46,766 nt of DNA, taken from contig CAKZOW010000119.1 in NCBI GenBank assembly GCA_937138345.1, positions 1 through 46,766 of the forward strand, written 5' to 3'. Source of the DNA: an uncultured archaeon. GTDB taxonomy: Archaea > Nanobdellota > Nanobdellia > Woesearchaeales > UBA583. Within the stretch, counting starts at the first letter, position 1. Every line of letters begins with the position of its first letter. Under the pieces are notes generated by a model that ran no database searches, was not told the origin of the DNA, and saw only the letters and a program-made list of their open reading frames with translations. The position numbers and the translations under genes are program-made. Below are positions 23,447-30,894 of this stretch, in pieces.

Positions 23447-24375
23447 CCTGTATAGTTTCCTTTTAAAATTGTTAACTCAATAATCTCATCTAATTTACCT
23501 CCTTTTAATTTCAAAGCTCCATTAAGATTCTTAATAAAAGCCTCTTTCTCTTTATAATCCAATTGTACAGATAATTCATAAATTAAATTCTCATCCTCAG
23601 GAGAAATCTCCCCATTTTCAGCTATTCTCTCAATCAGCCTCAAAGGTTTTCTCTCTACTGGCACTCTTACCTCAAAATCATCAAATACCTCCTCAAATCT
23701 CATCTTTCTAAAGCAATTAATCAAAGCAAATACATCTCTTTCACAGTATTTAACTATTCTCTCAACTCCTTTCTCCCCCTCTTTGAAATAAACATTACCT
23801 ACCTCAGCTCCAGTAATATCTCCCTTTGGAGATTCTACACCTAAAGCCAAACATAGCATAATTAAACTAGTATTGTAGTATCCTGAGCCTTTCCATAGCT
23901 CTTTAGTATCAATTGCAGTAACCTCCCAAGGCTTTAACCCAGCCACATCCATTAATAAATTTGGAGCTACTCCGTTAACTATTGCTCTCTTAAAAATAAA
24001 TGGAATATCAAAGTTTTTTACTGAATGTCCACAAATCTGAGTTTTAGGAGAATGTTTTACTACTGCATCCAAATCATCCATAAACATTCTAATCATTTTC
24101 TGCTCATCTGAATCTGAATAAGTAGTTAGTGTAACCTTTCCATCTCTTACTCTACCTACCGTAATACATACAAGCCTAGAAAACTCAGGATATAATGCAC
24201 TTTTATCTATGTAATTCTCAAAAATATCCTCTCCAGCCTCCTCTAAAGAGCGTTTCATTTTGTACTCCCAAGCATCAAAAGTAGGAGTATTAGGCTCTAA
24301 ATTTTCATGTAGCCTAGTAGTCTCAGCATCTATAAATACTATATCCTCAATCTGTATCCCCTTAATTGCTCTCAT
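23443..24375 (-). CDS. PolB-type DEDDy 3'-5' exonuclease
   Basis: 310 residues. Motif I is IVFIDAETT with D16 and E18; motif II GHSVKNFDIPF with D123; motif III YCERD, Y210 and D214, the DEDDy form. This matches predicted 3'-5' exonucleases related to the exonuclease domain of family B polymerases. The extra C-terminal helices (about 90 residues) are not a polymerase. Probably acts with the adjacent PD-(D/E)XK nuclease in recombination or proofreading. Confidence 0.85.
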   Translation of the reverse strand: MRAIKGIQIEDIVFIDAETTRLHENLEPNTPTFDAWEYKMKRSLEEAGEDIFENYIDKSALYPEFSRLVCITVGRVRDGKVTLTTYSDSDEQKMIRMFMDDLDAVVKHSPKTQICGHSVKNFDIPFIFKRAIVNGVAPNLLMDVAGLKPWEVTAIDTKELWKGSGYYNTSLIMLCLALGVESPKGDITGAEVGNVYFKEGEKGVERIVKYCERDVFALINCFRKMRFEEVFDDFEVRVPVERKPLRLIERIAENGEISPEDENLIYELSVQLDYKEKEAFIKNLNGALKLKGGKLDEIIELTILKGNYTG

Positions 24376-24376
24376 C

Positions 24377-24634
24377 TTACTTTTTTATTTTAAGTTTCAA
24401 TTTTTGCCCATTAGATAATAATAAAACAATATCCTCATCCATACCTCCCAAAATATCATGGAGAGAATTTAAAGTTAATTTCCCTCTATTCAGTATTACT
24501 GATAGTGTTGATTGACCTTTGCCACAGGCAGTAGCTACCTCCTGCATATTCATTCCCTTATTTGCAGAAATGATTTTTACTGCCTCTTTTATTGATACCT
24601 CCTGTACCTCTGTATTAATTGTACTCTTTCCCAT
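24377..24634 (-). CDS. XRE-type helix-turn-helix regulator
   Basis: 85 residues. The helix-turn-helix lies in NMQEVATACGKGQSTLSVIL, followed by a helix LNSLHDILGG and a strand-rich, basic end (LLLSNGQKLKLKIKK). It has its own promoter at 24658-24665. It is the only classical Cro/CI-type DNA-binding protein seen, and with no integrase present it is more likely an early-gene switch than a lysogeny repressor. Confidence 0.75.
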   Translation of the reverse strand: MGKSTINTEVQEVSIKEAVKIISANKGMNMQEVATACGKGQSTLSVILNRGKLTLNSLHDILGGMDEDIVLLLSNGQKLKLKIKK

Positions 24635-24657
24635 TTTGTTGTTTTTAATTATTTATC

Positions 24658-24665
24658 CAAATGTA
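24658..24665 (-). promoter_or_regulatory. TAnnTTTG promoter of the XRE regulator
   Basis: The minus strand reads TACATTTG, 23 nt before the ATG at 24634. Upstream is an AT-rich run with tandem TTTA units, suited to autoregulation. Confidence 0.6.
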
Positions 24666-24721
24666 TAAACAAATAAATAAATAATATAATTTTTTCAATG
24701 TTTTGTTTAAAATTTATGCTT

Positions 24722-25030
24722 TTACTCCTCTTTATCAAAATTCATTTTACTGGGTATTATCATACATTCTACCCCATCAATCTCCTCAATCCTGTACTCT
24801 ATCAAATCCCCTTTATCTAAAATAGGCTCAGCATCTCCTCTAATCTGTATCTCAGCCTCTTTTAATGCTGAGATGATTGAGTATTTAAAACTATGATAAT
24901 CTCCTCCAAAACCACTCCCTCCTAATTTTCCCAAATTAAACCTCCTAACTATTTCTGCAAAGGCTTTCTCCAGTTCCTTAGATGTAGAAAATTTTAAGTT
25001 TAAATCCAGTATATTAAGATGATTTTTCAT
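24722..25030 (-). CDS. Hypothetical protein
   Basis: 102 residues. A helical N-terminus (KELEKAFAEIVRRFNLGKLG) is followed by a glycine-rich turn and beta strands. Overlaps the HTH gene by 17 nt. Not recognised. Confidence 0.65.
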   Translation of the reverse strand: MKNHLNILDLNLKFSTSKELEKAFAEIVRRFNLGKLGGSGFGGDYHSFKYSIISALKEAEIQIRGDAEPILDKGDLIEYRIEEIDGVECMIIPSKMNFDKEE

Positions 25031-25592
25031 TTTCTGATTTTAGTGAGTATTTAGCAAAATTAACCTTATTGCCGTACCTGTTTTTTCTGCTCATGGTTTC
25101 AGTTTCTATATCTAAATTCTCATCATGCCTCAAAAGCCAAATAATTGCTGATAATCTAGTAATACCATAATCCTTAAAAGCATCCCATGATGTTATACTC
25201 TTAAAATCATTCAGGTGCATCCTTACCTCATCTCTCTGAGTTTTCGCACCACTCAAAACCATTTTAATCTGATTTGGCTGTACATCCGATTCTTTAACTT
25301 TTATCTTTTGGAGCTTTTTTAATTGTCCTTTGATAAATGTTACCATTTCCTCAATCCCTTTAGGAGAGTAATCTGATAATACTGATTCTGTTTTTTTCTC
25401 AAAATTATCTAACTGCTCTTTCCTCAATTCAATCTGAGCCTTTACAGTCAATCCTCCTTTGAGTAATTGCACCCCTTTTATGTGCATTTGTATCCTCTCA
25501 TCTGATACATTACCACTCTCCAGCTCATCCTTTGTTATGCTGAAATTTTCGTACATTTTTGCTAGTACCTTTGCTTTTATATCTGCTCTCAT
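25014..25592 (-). CDS. Protein with C-terminal winged-helix (HTH_39-like) domain
   Basis: 192 residues. The N-terminal part is helical with KGGLTVKAQIELRKEQLDNF. The C-terminus reads WDAFKDYGITRLSAIIWLL, RHDENLDIETE, NKVNFAKYSL, which follows the order of phage HTH_39-type winged helices (GITRLxAxIxxLR ... Y.L). Probably DNA-binding in early regulation or replication. Confidence 0.65.
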   Translation of the reverse strand: MRADIKAKVLAKMYENFSITKDELESGNVSDERIQMHIKGVQLLKGGLTVKAQIELRKEQLDNFEKKTESVLSDYSPKGIEEMVTFIKGQLKKLQKIKVKESDVQPNQIKMVLSGAKTQRDEVRMHLNDFKSITSWDAFKDYGITRLSAIIWLLRHDENLDIETETMSRKNRYGNKVNFAKYSLKSENEKSS

Positions 25593-25816
25593 TTCTCTGT
25601 TTTTTTATGTAACTCCTTTAATAATTTTCTCTTAAAATCTGTCATGTGGTACATTCCTAAGGTAAAATCCAAACCTTTCAGCTCTACCAATCTCAAATAT
25701 CCTCCCATTGCTTTTACATAAGCTGGATGAACCCAAATAACCTGTAAAACATCTGAGGCATTTTTAAACGCCTCAGTATCTTTTATTTGCTCAGCTGTTA
25801 GATTATGCTCTAGCAT
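25589..25816 (-). CDS. Small hypothetical protein
   Basis: 75 residues, with WVHPAYVKAMGGYLRLVELK. Overlaps the genes on both sides (4 and 14 nt). Not recognised. Confidence 0.6.
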   Translation of the reverse strand: MLEHNLTAEQIKDTEAFKNASDVLQVIWVHPAYVKAMGGYLRLVELKGLDFTLGMYHMTDFKRKLLKELHKKTEK

Positions 25817-26051
25817 ACCTCAAAGCTCTTGGTAATGTTTCAAAAAACCTCCTTTGAGTTTCCTGAGATGCCTCATCATATCCTATTACTATGGTATATC
25901 CTAGAACAATCATTTTATCAGTATCAAAACCAGCTCTAAAATCTAATCCATTTACAGAAAATGTAATATCCTTATTGAATCCGTTTAAATCAACCTCCTC
26001 AAATGAGATGTTTTGTTTTGTTAGTTTGTTTTTTAGTGTAGAAACTTTCAT
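25803..26051 (-). CDS. Small hypothetical protein, first early gene
   Basis: 82 residues from ATG 26051 (MKVSTLKNKLTKQ). The longer frame to 26132 is rejected since it starts upstream of the -7 element at 26079-26086. The start is preceded by AAAAAAGGCACATT. Alpha/beta with VNGLDFRAGFDTDKMIVLGY. Not recognised, but as the first gene of the early operon it is a candidate host-takeover factor. Confidence 0.65.
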   Translation of the reverse strand: MKVSTLKNKLTKQNISFEEVDLNGFNKDITFSVNGLDFRAGFDTDKMIVLGYTIVIGYDEASQETQRRFFETLPRALRYARA

Positions 26052-26078
26052 AATGTGCCTTTTTTGTTTTCGCTTATG

Positions 26079-26086
26079 CAAATATA
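26079..26086 (-). promoter_or_regulatory. TAnnTTTG promoter of the early operon
   Basis: The minus strand reads TATATTTG between the terminator of the lysis operon and the first early gene, with a 20-bp AT-rich block at 26110-26129 shared (one difference) with the 17330 promoter. Confidence 0.65.
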
Positions 26087-26153
26087 AATAAAACTTATTT
26101 AATAAACCTAATATTTTATTTGCTTTTTTCAATAAATTATTTATTAATAGGCA

Positions 26154-26182
26154 TAAAAAAAGCTCCCTGAGGAGCTGTATGC
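26154..26182 (-). terminator. Rho-independent terminator ending the late operon
   Basis: AGCTCC pairs with GGAGCT round a 4-nt loop, followed on the minus strand by seven T. GCAT and ATGC lie just outside. It is 20 nt after the spanin-like gene and separates late from early transcription. Confidence 0.85.
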
Positions 26183-26201
26183 TTATCTATTATTGAGCTT
26201 T

Positions 26202-26915
26202 CTACTTTATTTGAACTATTGCAATATTTAAACCTCCACTAATTACAGGAGTTAAATAAACCTGATTATCTCTTACAGTAGCTCCATATCCTAGATGCAA
26301 TCCTAAAGATATTCTCTTTGGTTTTTGCTTTACTGTAAAGCTCCTAAGCTCCTGAGTAATTGTATTAGGATTGAGATTTTTTACTCTTACCTCATTAGTC
26401 CTAGGCTTAAACCATCCATTTGATGCTCTCCCTAGAGTTATCTCATATTTATTGGCAATCTTTATATCTCTAAATACTGAATCCTTTGAGGCTACGATTT
26501 TTCCCCTCTCCCATTCGTTTTCCCACTCCGTTTCATACTTTGGGTACACAAATATCATTGAATCCGTTTTTATCGTATCTGAGGCTCTTATTTCAGTTAA
26601 ACTATTTCCTTTTGAGGAGGATGAGGATTGAGATATTAAAGCTGTGGCAATTTTTCCATTAAAATCTTTTACTACACTTTGTAACCATTTTAGGCTTTTA
26701 TCATTTGTTTTCAGCCTCAATAAATCATTCTTATGCTGGCTCTCTAATGCTCTAATGTAGCTTTCAGTAGTTCCATCAGCATTTTTCTCATGCTTTAGCT
26801 CATCAACTAGAGCCTCCATAAATTCCTTATCTGATTTATCTTTTTGGCATCCCCTTATTTGCAGAAATACCAAAACTCCCACTAATAGTAGGAGTAAAAT
26901 TGTGCCTTTTTTCAT
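26202..26915 (-). CDS. Spanin-like envelope protein (N-terminal TM, coiled coil, C-terminal beta end)
   Basis: 237 residues. An N-terminal signal anchor (ILLLLLVGVLVFLQI) ends in RGCQ. A helical periplasmic part follows (FMEALVDELKHEKNADG), then a beta-rich region with KIANKYEITLGRASNGWF, and finally ISLGLHLGYGATVRD and YLTPVISGGLNIAIVQI, which look like the last strands of an outer-membrane barrel. Position right after the endolysin and the layout suggest a protein that spans the envelope and disrupts the outer membrane at lysis. Family not certain (resembles proteins beside Bacteroidota phage amidases). Confidence 0.55.
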   Translation of the reverse strand: MKKGTILLLLLVGVLVFLQIRGCQKDKSDKEFMEALVDELKHEKNADGTTESYIRALESQHKNDLLRLKTNDKSLKWLQSVVKDFNGKIATALISQSSSSSKGNSLTEIRASDTIKTDSMIFVYPKYETEWENEWERGKIVASKDSVFRDIKIANKYEITLGRASNGWFKPRTNEVRVKNLNPNTITQELRSFTVKQKPKRISLGLHLGYGATVRDNQVYLTPVISGGLNIAIVQIK

Positions 26916-26940
26916 AGCCTGTATGTTTAAAAATTAATAA

Positions 26941-27564
26941 TCATCTTTGAAAATTCATTATCATATTAAAATGAGCTTTAGCAATTTGCCTCCTGCCACA
27001 TTTTGTCATTAAAATCTCCTTACACTCTCTCTCATTTGTCATGAAGAAATTTTCTGATAAAATTGCTGGGCATACCGTTCTAGTTAAAACTGTAAATTTT
27101 GCCTCCTTATCAGGGTCTCCATCTCCCAAACCTTTCCTAAATCTCTCATCAGGAAATAGCTCTAAAGTTTCTTTGTACAAATCAGTAGCATAAATATCTG
27201 ATTTAGTTTGCCCAATACTTGTAAAACAACTCCATCCATGAGCTGATGGCTTACTAAAAGCATCTGAATGAATTGAGATAAATAGAGTTTTACTTATACC
27301 GTATTTTCTAGCGTAAGCATTAGCAATATTTACTCTTTGCCTCAAACTAATATCTTTCTGCCCCTCATTTACATACTTATACCTAACTCCAGCTCTTTTT
27401 AGCATCTTGGCTAACTCATCTCTGATTAACCTGTTACCAACTCCCTCAAAATATTGTGAGCCATCTGCCCAAACTGGAGAGCGTTTACCTGCTGTTTGAT
27501 AAACTCCATTAATCATACCTCCATGCCCTGCATCCAGCAAAACCATTCTAATCTCATTTTCCAT
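26941..27564 (-). CDS. Endolysin, N-acetylmuramoyl-L-alanine amidase (Amidase_3)
   Basis: 207 residues. The zinc amidase motifs are complete: DAGHGG with H14, YFEGVGNR with E40, SIHSDAF with H99, and LSENFFMTN with catalytic E171. It cuts the amide bond between muramic acid and L-alanine in peptidoglycan. No signal peptide, so it needs the holin-like membrane proteins for release. It overlaps the membrane-cupin gene by 11 nt. Confidence 0.9.
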   Translation of the reverse strand: MENEIRMVLLDAGHGGMINGVYQTAGKRSPVWADGSQYFEGVGNRLIRDELAKMLKRAGVRYKYVNEGQKDISLRQRVNIANAYARKYGISKTLFISIHSDAFSKPSAHGWSCFTSIGQTKSDIYATDLYKETLELFPDERFRKGLGDGDPDKEAKFTVLTRTVCPAILSENFFMTNERECKEILMTKCGRRQIAKAHFNMIMNFQR

Positions 27565-28258
27565 AGCCTAATTTTTTAAAACAATCTACATAATAGGAGC
27601 AATCCTTATTAGCTTTACCTCCATGTATCTCTCCTGCCTCATAATGTTGCTCAGTAGTCATAAATTTATTTGATGTAGGATTAAATATAGTTTCCTCAGG
27701 GCAGTATAAAATCTCATCATAATCATCATGCCTATGAGGTAAAACCTCAGCTCCCTCTTTTTGCTCAACAAAATGCCTGTAATGTGTATCAGTTATTTTT
27801 TCAGTAGAGATAAAAATACCTTTATCTACCTCAGTCCTGCCTTTTTTGTATAAATCCAAAACTACCTCCCAATTTATTACATCAGCTTTATTAAATCCAA
27901 ATGCTCTCCTAACCTCTCTCCTTAATGATAAATTGTAATCCTCTCCTATCCTTTCCTTTCTTAAATGCCTAGTTATTTGAGTATTCAAATAAGCTATTAG
28001 CATGATTAAAATCCACATACTCCTTTTTATCAGCTCAGCCTCCAAAACATACTCAAAGCTACCCCTGTTAAATAGGAATATCATAAAACATAAATTAGCT
28101 AGAAATAAACTAATCAGCATTGATATATGAGACCTGTTATGGGCATCATTTAGCTCAGATTTTATTGAATCATCAAAATGCTTATAAAGCTCTACTCCTG
28201 CTCTTACTATGGAGTAAGAAAAAACTAAAAAACTAATTACTACTATCAATATCATCAT
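27554..28258 (-). CDS. Membrane-anchored cupin-domain protein in the lysis cassette
   Basis: 234 residues. Three hydrophobic segments are near residues 2-19, 46-63 and 81-96. The C-terminal domain carries the cupin metal motif: GAEVLPHRHDDYDE gives G-x5-H-x-H-x4-E (H175, H177, E182) and AGEIHGGKAN gives G-x2-H (H212). Cupins are small barrels that bind a metal; many are enzymes. A membrane-tethered cupin between holin-like and endolysin genes is unusual. It overlaps the upstream gene by 26 nt and the endolysin by 11 nt, so it is translated with them. Confidence 0.75.
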   Translation of the reverse strand: MMILIVVISFLVFSYSIVRAGVELYKHFDDSIKSELNDAHNRSHISMLISLFLANLCFMIFLFNRGSFEYVLEAELIKRSMWILIMLIAYLNTQITRHLRKERIGEDYNLSLRREVRRAFGFNKADVINWEVVLDLYKKGRTEVDKGIFISTEKITDTHYRHFVEQKEGAEVLPHRHDDYDEILYCPEETIFNPTSNKFMTTEQHYEAGEIHGGKANKDCSYYVDCFKKLGYGK

Positions 28259-28604
28259 CTTTTTTTGAATTTAATTTTTTTTCTAAATATTTAGCTACTG
28301 TATCATTTTTGAGAAAAAATACTATTACCGTATATGCAAAAATGGTACACAGCATCATAACGGCAATCCTACCATCTCCCTCATACCATTCAGGGCGTAA
28401 TGCTTTAACACCTGTACTAGTACCCCATCCTGCAATAGAGCTAGCTAATAATGATGTAAGCATTTTTGATAGCTTTTTTTCCATCTTATTAGCCTCTAGC
28501 ATTGCTGATACATAGAGAATCCCAAATATGATAAATATAGGAAAATCAGAGAATACTGTAAAGCTACCTATGGTAGCTGATAAAAACATTGTAGCTTTTC
28601 CCAT
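28233..28604 (-). CDS. Holin-like small membrane protein
   Basis: 123 residues with about three hydrophobic segments (FPIFIIFGILYVSAML, MLTSLLASSIAGWGTS, AVMMLCTIFAYTVIVFFL) and a charged C-terminal tail rich in Lys and Asp. Size, topology and place just before the lysis enzymes fit a holin, which forms inner-membrane holes for the endolysin. No family motif proves it. Confidence 0.6.
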   Translation of the reverse strand: MGKATMFLSATIGSFTVFSDFPIFIIFGILYVSAMLEANKMEKKLSKMLTSLLASSIAGWGTSTGVKALRPEWYEGDGRIAVMMLCTIFAYTVIVFFLKNDTVAKYLEKKLNSKKDDDIDSSN

Positions 28605-29111
28605 TTATTTTATTCTGTTTAAGGTTTCTAATATCTTATGAGCTGAGATAGGTATTAAGGCTATCCATTCTGCCCAAAAAATAGAATACCAACCAAACCC
28701 AAAACAACCTAGCATAGCTAAATTTAATGCTAATCCTAGCAAAATATTAGAAACTCTATATCTTTTTGAGCTGTAATAAATCATATTAAATACAATTCCC
28801 TCAAAAAATATTACTGCAAAAGTGTAATGAGTTTTAGTCCACTCCTCCATATCAAATAGAGTAAGGAGCAAAAGAGCTAAACCAATTACTATCTCAAAGT
28901 AATTAGTTTTATTAGTAGCTCCCTCAGTTATAAATAACTTTGCTATCAAAGTCATTAAAACGGCAAAAGTTAAAGGAGTAGCAAGGGCATAAGCCGAAAT
29001 ACTACCCTCTACCTTTCCTCCATTGACTAAAATTAAAATCAATGGAGAAAGTAGGAAACCCCAATACTGAGCCAAAATATACCTTTTGTATGCTTTTGCA
29101 GAAATAGCCAT
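28605..29111 (-). CDS. Multi-pass membrane protein of the lysis region
   Basis: 168 residues with about five hydrophobic segments (WGFLLSPLILILVNGG, ISAYALATPLTFAVLMTL, YFEIVIGLALLLLTLF, YTFAVIFFEGIVFNMIYY, ILLGLALNLAMLGCFGF). Stops 1 nt before the holin-like gene. It may assist holin or exclusion; no family recognised. Confidence 0.55.
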   Translation of the reverse strand: MAISAKAYKRYILAQYWGFLLSPLILILVNGGKVEGSISAYALATPLTFAVLMTLIAKLFITEGATNKTNYFEIVIGLALLLLTLFDMEEWTKTHYTFAVIFFEGIVFNMIYYSSKRYRVSNILLGLALNLAMLGCFGFGWYSIFWAEWIALIPISAHKILETLNRIK

Positions 29112-29113
29112 AA

Positions 29114-29551
29114 TTAATCGTTATTTAACTCCCAATCCTCAGGAGATGTTTGAAAATATCCCTGCTGTTTTACTTCAACTGGGTAAATGTTTTTAAAGTT
29201 CAACAAAACTCCTCCCTGTAATCCTGTTTGTGGAGTAATTGCAACTCCAGCAACCTTAAAGAATCCCTCAATCTCAGCCATTTCCTTAGTAGTTCTCTGA
29301 TTTTTTTGCTCTATCAAATCTCTCCTAGTTGGCTCAATTATAGTTTCAGGCTCTCCATCTTCTCCAAAATGAGGATTTTGTTTTTCTACATCCTCTAAAA
29401 AATAATAAACCTCTCTATAATGAAATTTACCAGTTTCAAAATCCAAGCCTAAACACGTTCCCTCAGCAAAAACCTGCTCCTGTCTTATTCTTAATTTCCA
29501 AGGTACTGTTACCTTTCCTTTTGTTTTTAATTTTACTATTCTATCAATCAT
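29114..29551 (-). CDS. Hypothetical protein at the tail/lysis border
   Basis: 145 residues, beta-rich N-terminus (GKVTVPWKLRIRQEQVFAEG, KFHYREVYYFLEDVE) and helical linker. Not recognised. It follows the LamG-like gene by 12 nt. Confidence 0.6.
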   Translation of the reverse strand: MIDRIVKLKTKGKVTVPWKLRIRQEQVFAEGTCLGLDFETGKFHYREVYYFLEDVEKQNPHFGEDGEPETIIEPTRRDLIEQKNQRTTKEMAEIEGFFKVAGVAITPQTGLQGGVLLNFKNIYPVEVKQQGYFQTSPEDWELNND

Positions 29552-29563
29552 TTTTTTATTTTT

Positions 29564-30340
29564 TTATAATCCAAATCTGGATTTTGTTGCATTAAAATTC
29601 TGTAAGTGTTCAGCATTGGTTAAACATTTATTGTCGTATAACATTATCCTAGAAACATACCCCTCTTTATTATTATCTGCTCCATTTACATAACCACCAC
29701 CAACCAACTGAGTATAAGGATTTGAATAAGAGTTGTAAACTTGCCCACCATCATCAGCATATTGAATACCATTTACAAAATATTCTACTTTTGGTACTGT
29801 GGTTAATACACCTCCTACTAATTCTTGGTTTGTAGGGTCATAATTAACTCCCATTAAAAACATAGTACCTGCACTTGTTGGCGTTCCGTTTGCATAAACA
29901 TATCTAATACTATTGTTAAACCTTGTTTGACCTCCTCCAAAAAGAATACTGTTTGTGTTTGCAACTATCCAAAACCCTCTATTATTACTACCCCCCATAT
30001 CTGCATATACTTGGTAACTTGTTTCTCCTGTTGCTATTTCAACCCAAAAACAATATGTTTTTTTTCTTCCATCATTAGGATATGTTTCTGCCTGAGCCAA
30101 TCCCATTCTATAATGACTACCTGCATTACCTGTTGTATAAATAGAGCCTCCGTATTTTGTTGCATCTACTGTTGCTCCATATAATAAAACATCATTTCCA
30201 TTCCCTGATAAATCACTTAAAACCGTTCCACTACCTGAATATGACAATATATTTGATGGGTCTATATCCATTACAAGCCTATCCAATACAATCCCTAAGG
30301 GAGTGCTGTTTTTTTGGTTTTTTATTGCTGTTGCTCCCAT
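29564..30340 (-). CDS. LamG/concanavalin-like tail adhesin
   Basis: 258 residues. It reads MDIDPSNILSYSGSGTVLSD, LSGNGNDVLLYGAT and later KKTYCFWVEI, NRGFWIVANTNSILFGGG, YFVNGIQYADDGG, a typical laminin-G-like beta-sandwich, ending in SRIMLYDNKCLTNAEHLQNF. In phages these bind sugars or proteins on the cell surface. As the last tail gene it is a good candidate for the receptor-binding tip. Confidence 0.75.
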   Translation of the reverse strand: MGATAIKNQKNSTPLGIVLDRLVMDIDPSNILSYSGSGTVLSDLSGNGNDVLLYGATVDATKYGGSIYTTGNAGSHYRMGLAQAETYPNDGRKKTYCFWVEIATGETSYQVYADMGGSNNRGFWIVANTNSILFGGGQTRFNNSIRYVYANGTPTSAGTMFLMGVNYDPTNQELVGGVLTTVPKVEYFVNGIQYADDGGQVYNSYSNPYTQLVGGGYVNGADNNKEGYVSRIMLYDNKCLTNAEHLQNFNATKSRFGL

Positions 30341-30341
30341 T

Positions 30342-30890
30342 TTAATCAGGTATTCCTACTATTAATAATTTATCTGCTGTGGCTACTGTTACTGTAATAG
30401 CCGTTTTGTTAGTGTTCATTACAGCTATTGGAGATACAGTATTTGGGTATGCTGAATGATTTGGAGTTACTTCATTTTCCAAATTATAAATATCTATCTC
30501 TTTTTTCAATGGTAATCCTGTTGGAAAGGTAATAGTTACACTAGCATTAGTATCTACCTCTATAATATCTACCTCATTCATATCTTTAGGAGTAACATTA
30601 TAGTTATTGGCTGTAAAATCTCCTATTGTTAGGGTTTTAATCACTTTATCAGTTCCTCCCAAATTACTTAAAGAATCTTTTACCTCAGATACACTAGCTC
30701 CTAATGAGCCTCCTGTTTGATTCTGAAAATTAGCAAAATTATCCTTATAGGTAGAGTTTGTTTTTTGGCTAAATACTCCTAAATCATTTGTATCCCAATC
30801 TAAAATAACAAAATCCTCAATATTGATATTTACATTAGCAAAACCTGCTCTTTCTACTATAATTTGGTTTCCATTTCTATAAACTTTCAT
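30342..30890 (-). CDS. Probable tail fibre or tip protein
   Basis: 182 residues, beta-rich and low in charge, with KVYRNGNQIIVERAGFAN at the N-terminus, a helix with SVSEVKDSLSNLGGTD, and Thr/Val-rich strands (TAITVTVATADKLLIVGIP). The pattern resembles short virion fibre proteins. It sits between the Cys-rich tail protein and the adhesin. Confidence 0.55.
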   Translation of the reverse strand: MKVYRNGNQIIVERAGFANVNINIEDFVILDWDTNDLGVFSQKTNSTYKDNFANFQNQTGGSLGASVSEVKDSLSNLGGTDKVIKTLTIGDFTANNYNVTPKDMNEVDIIEVDTNASVTITFPTGLPLKKEIDIYNLENEVTPNHSAYPNTVSPIAVMNTNKTAITVTVATADKLLIVGIPD

Positions 30891-30894
30891 AACT

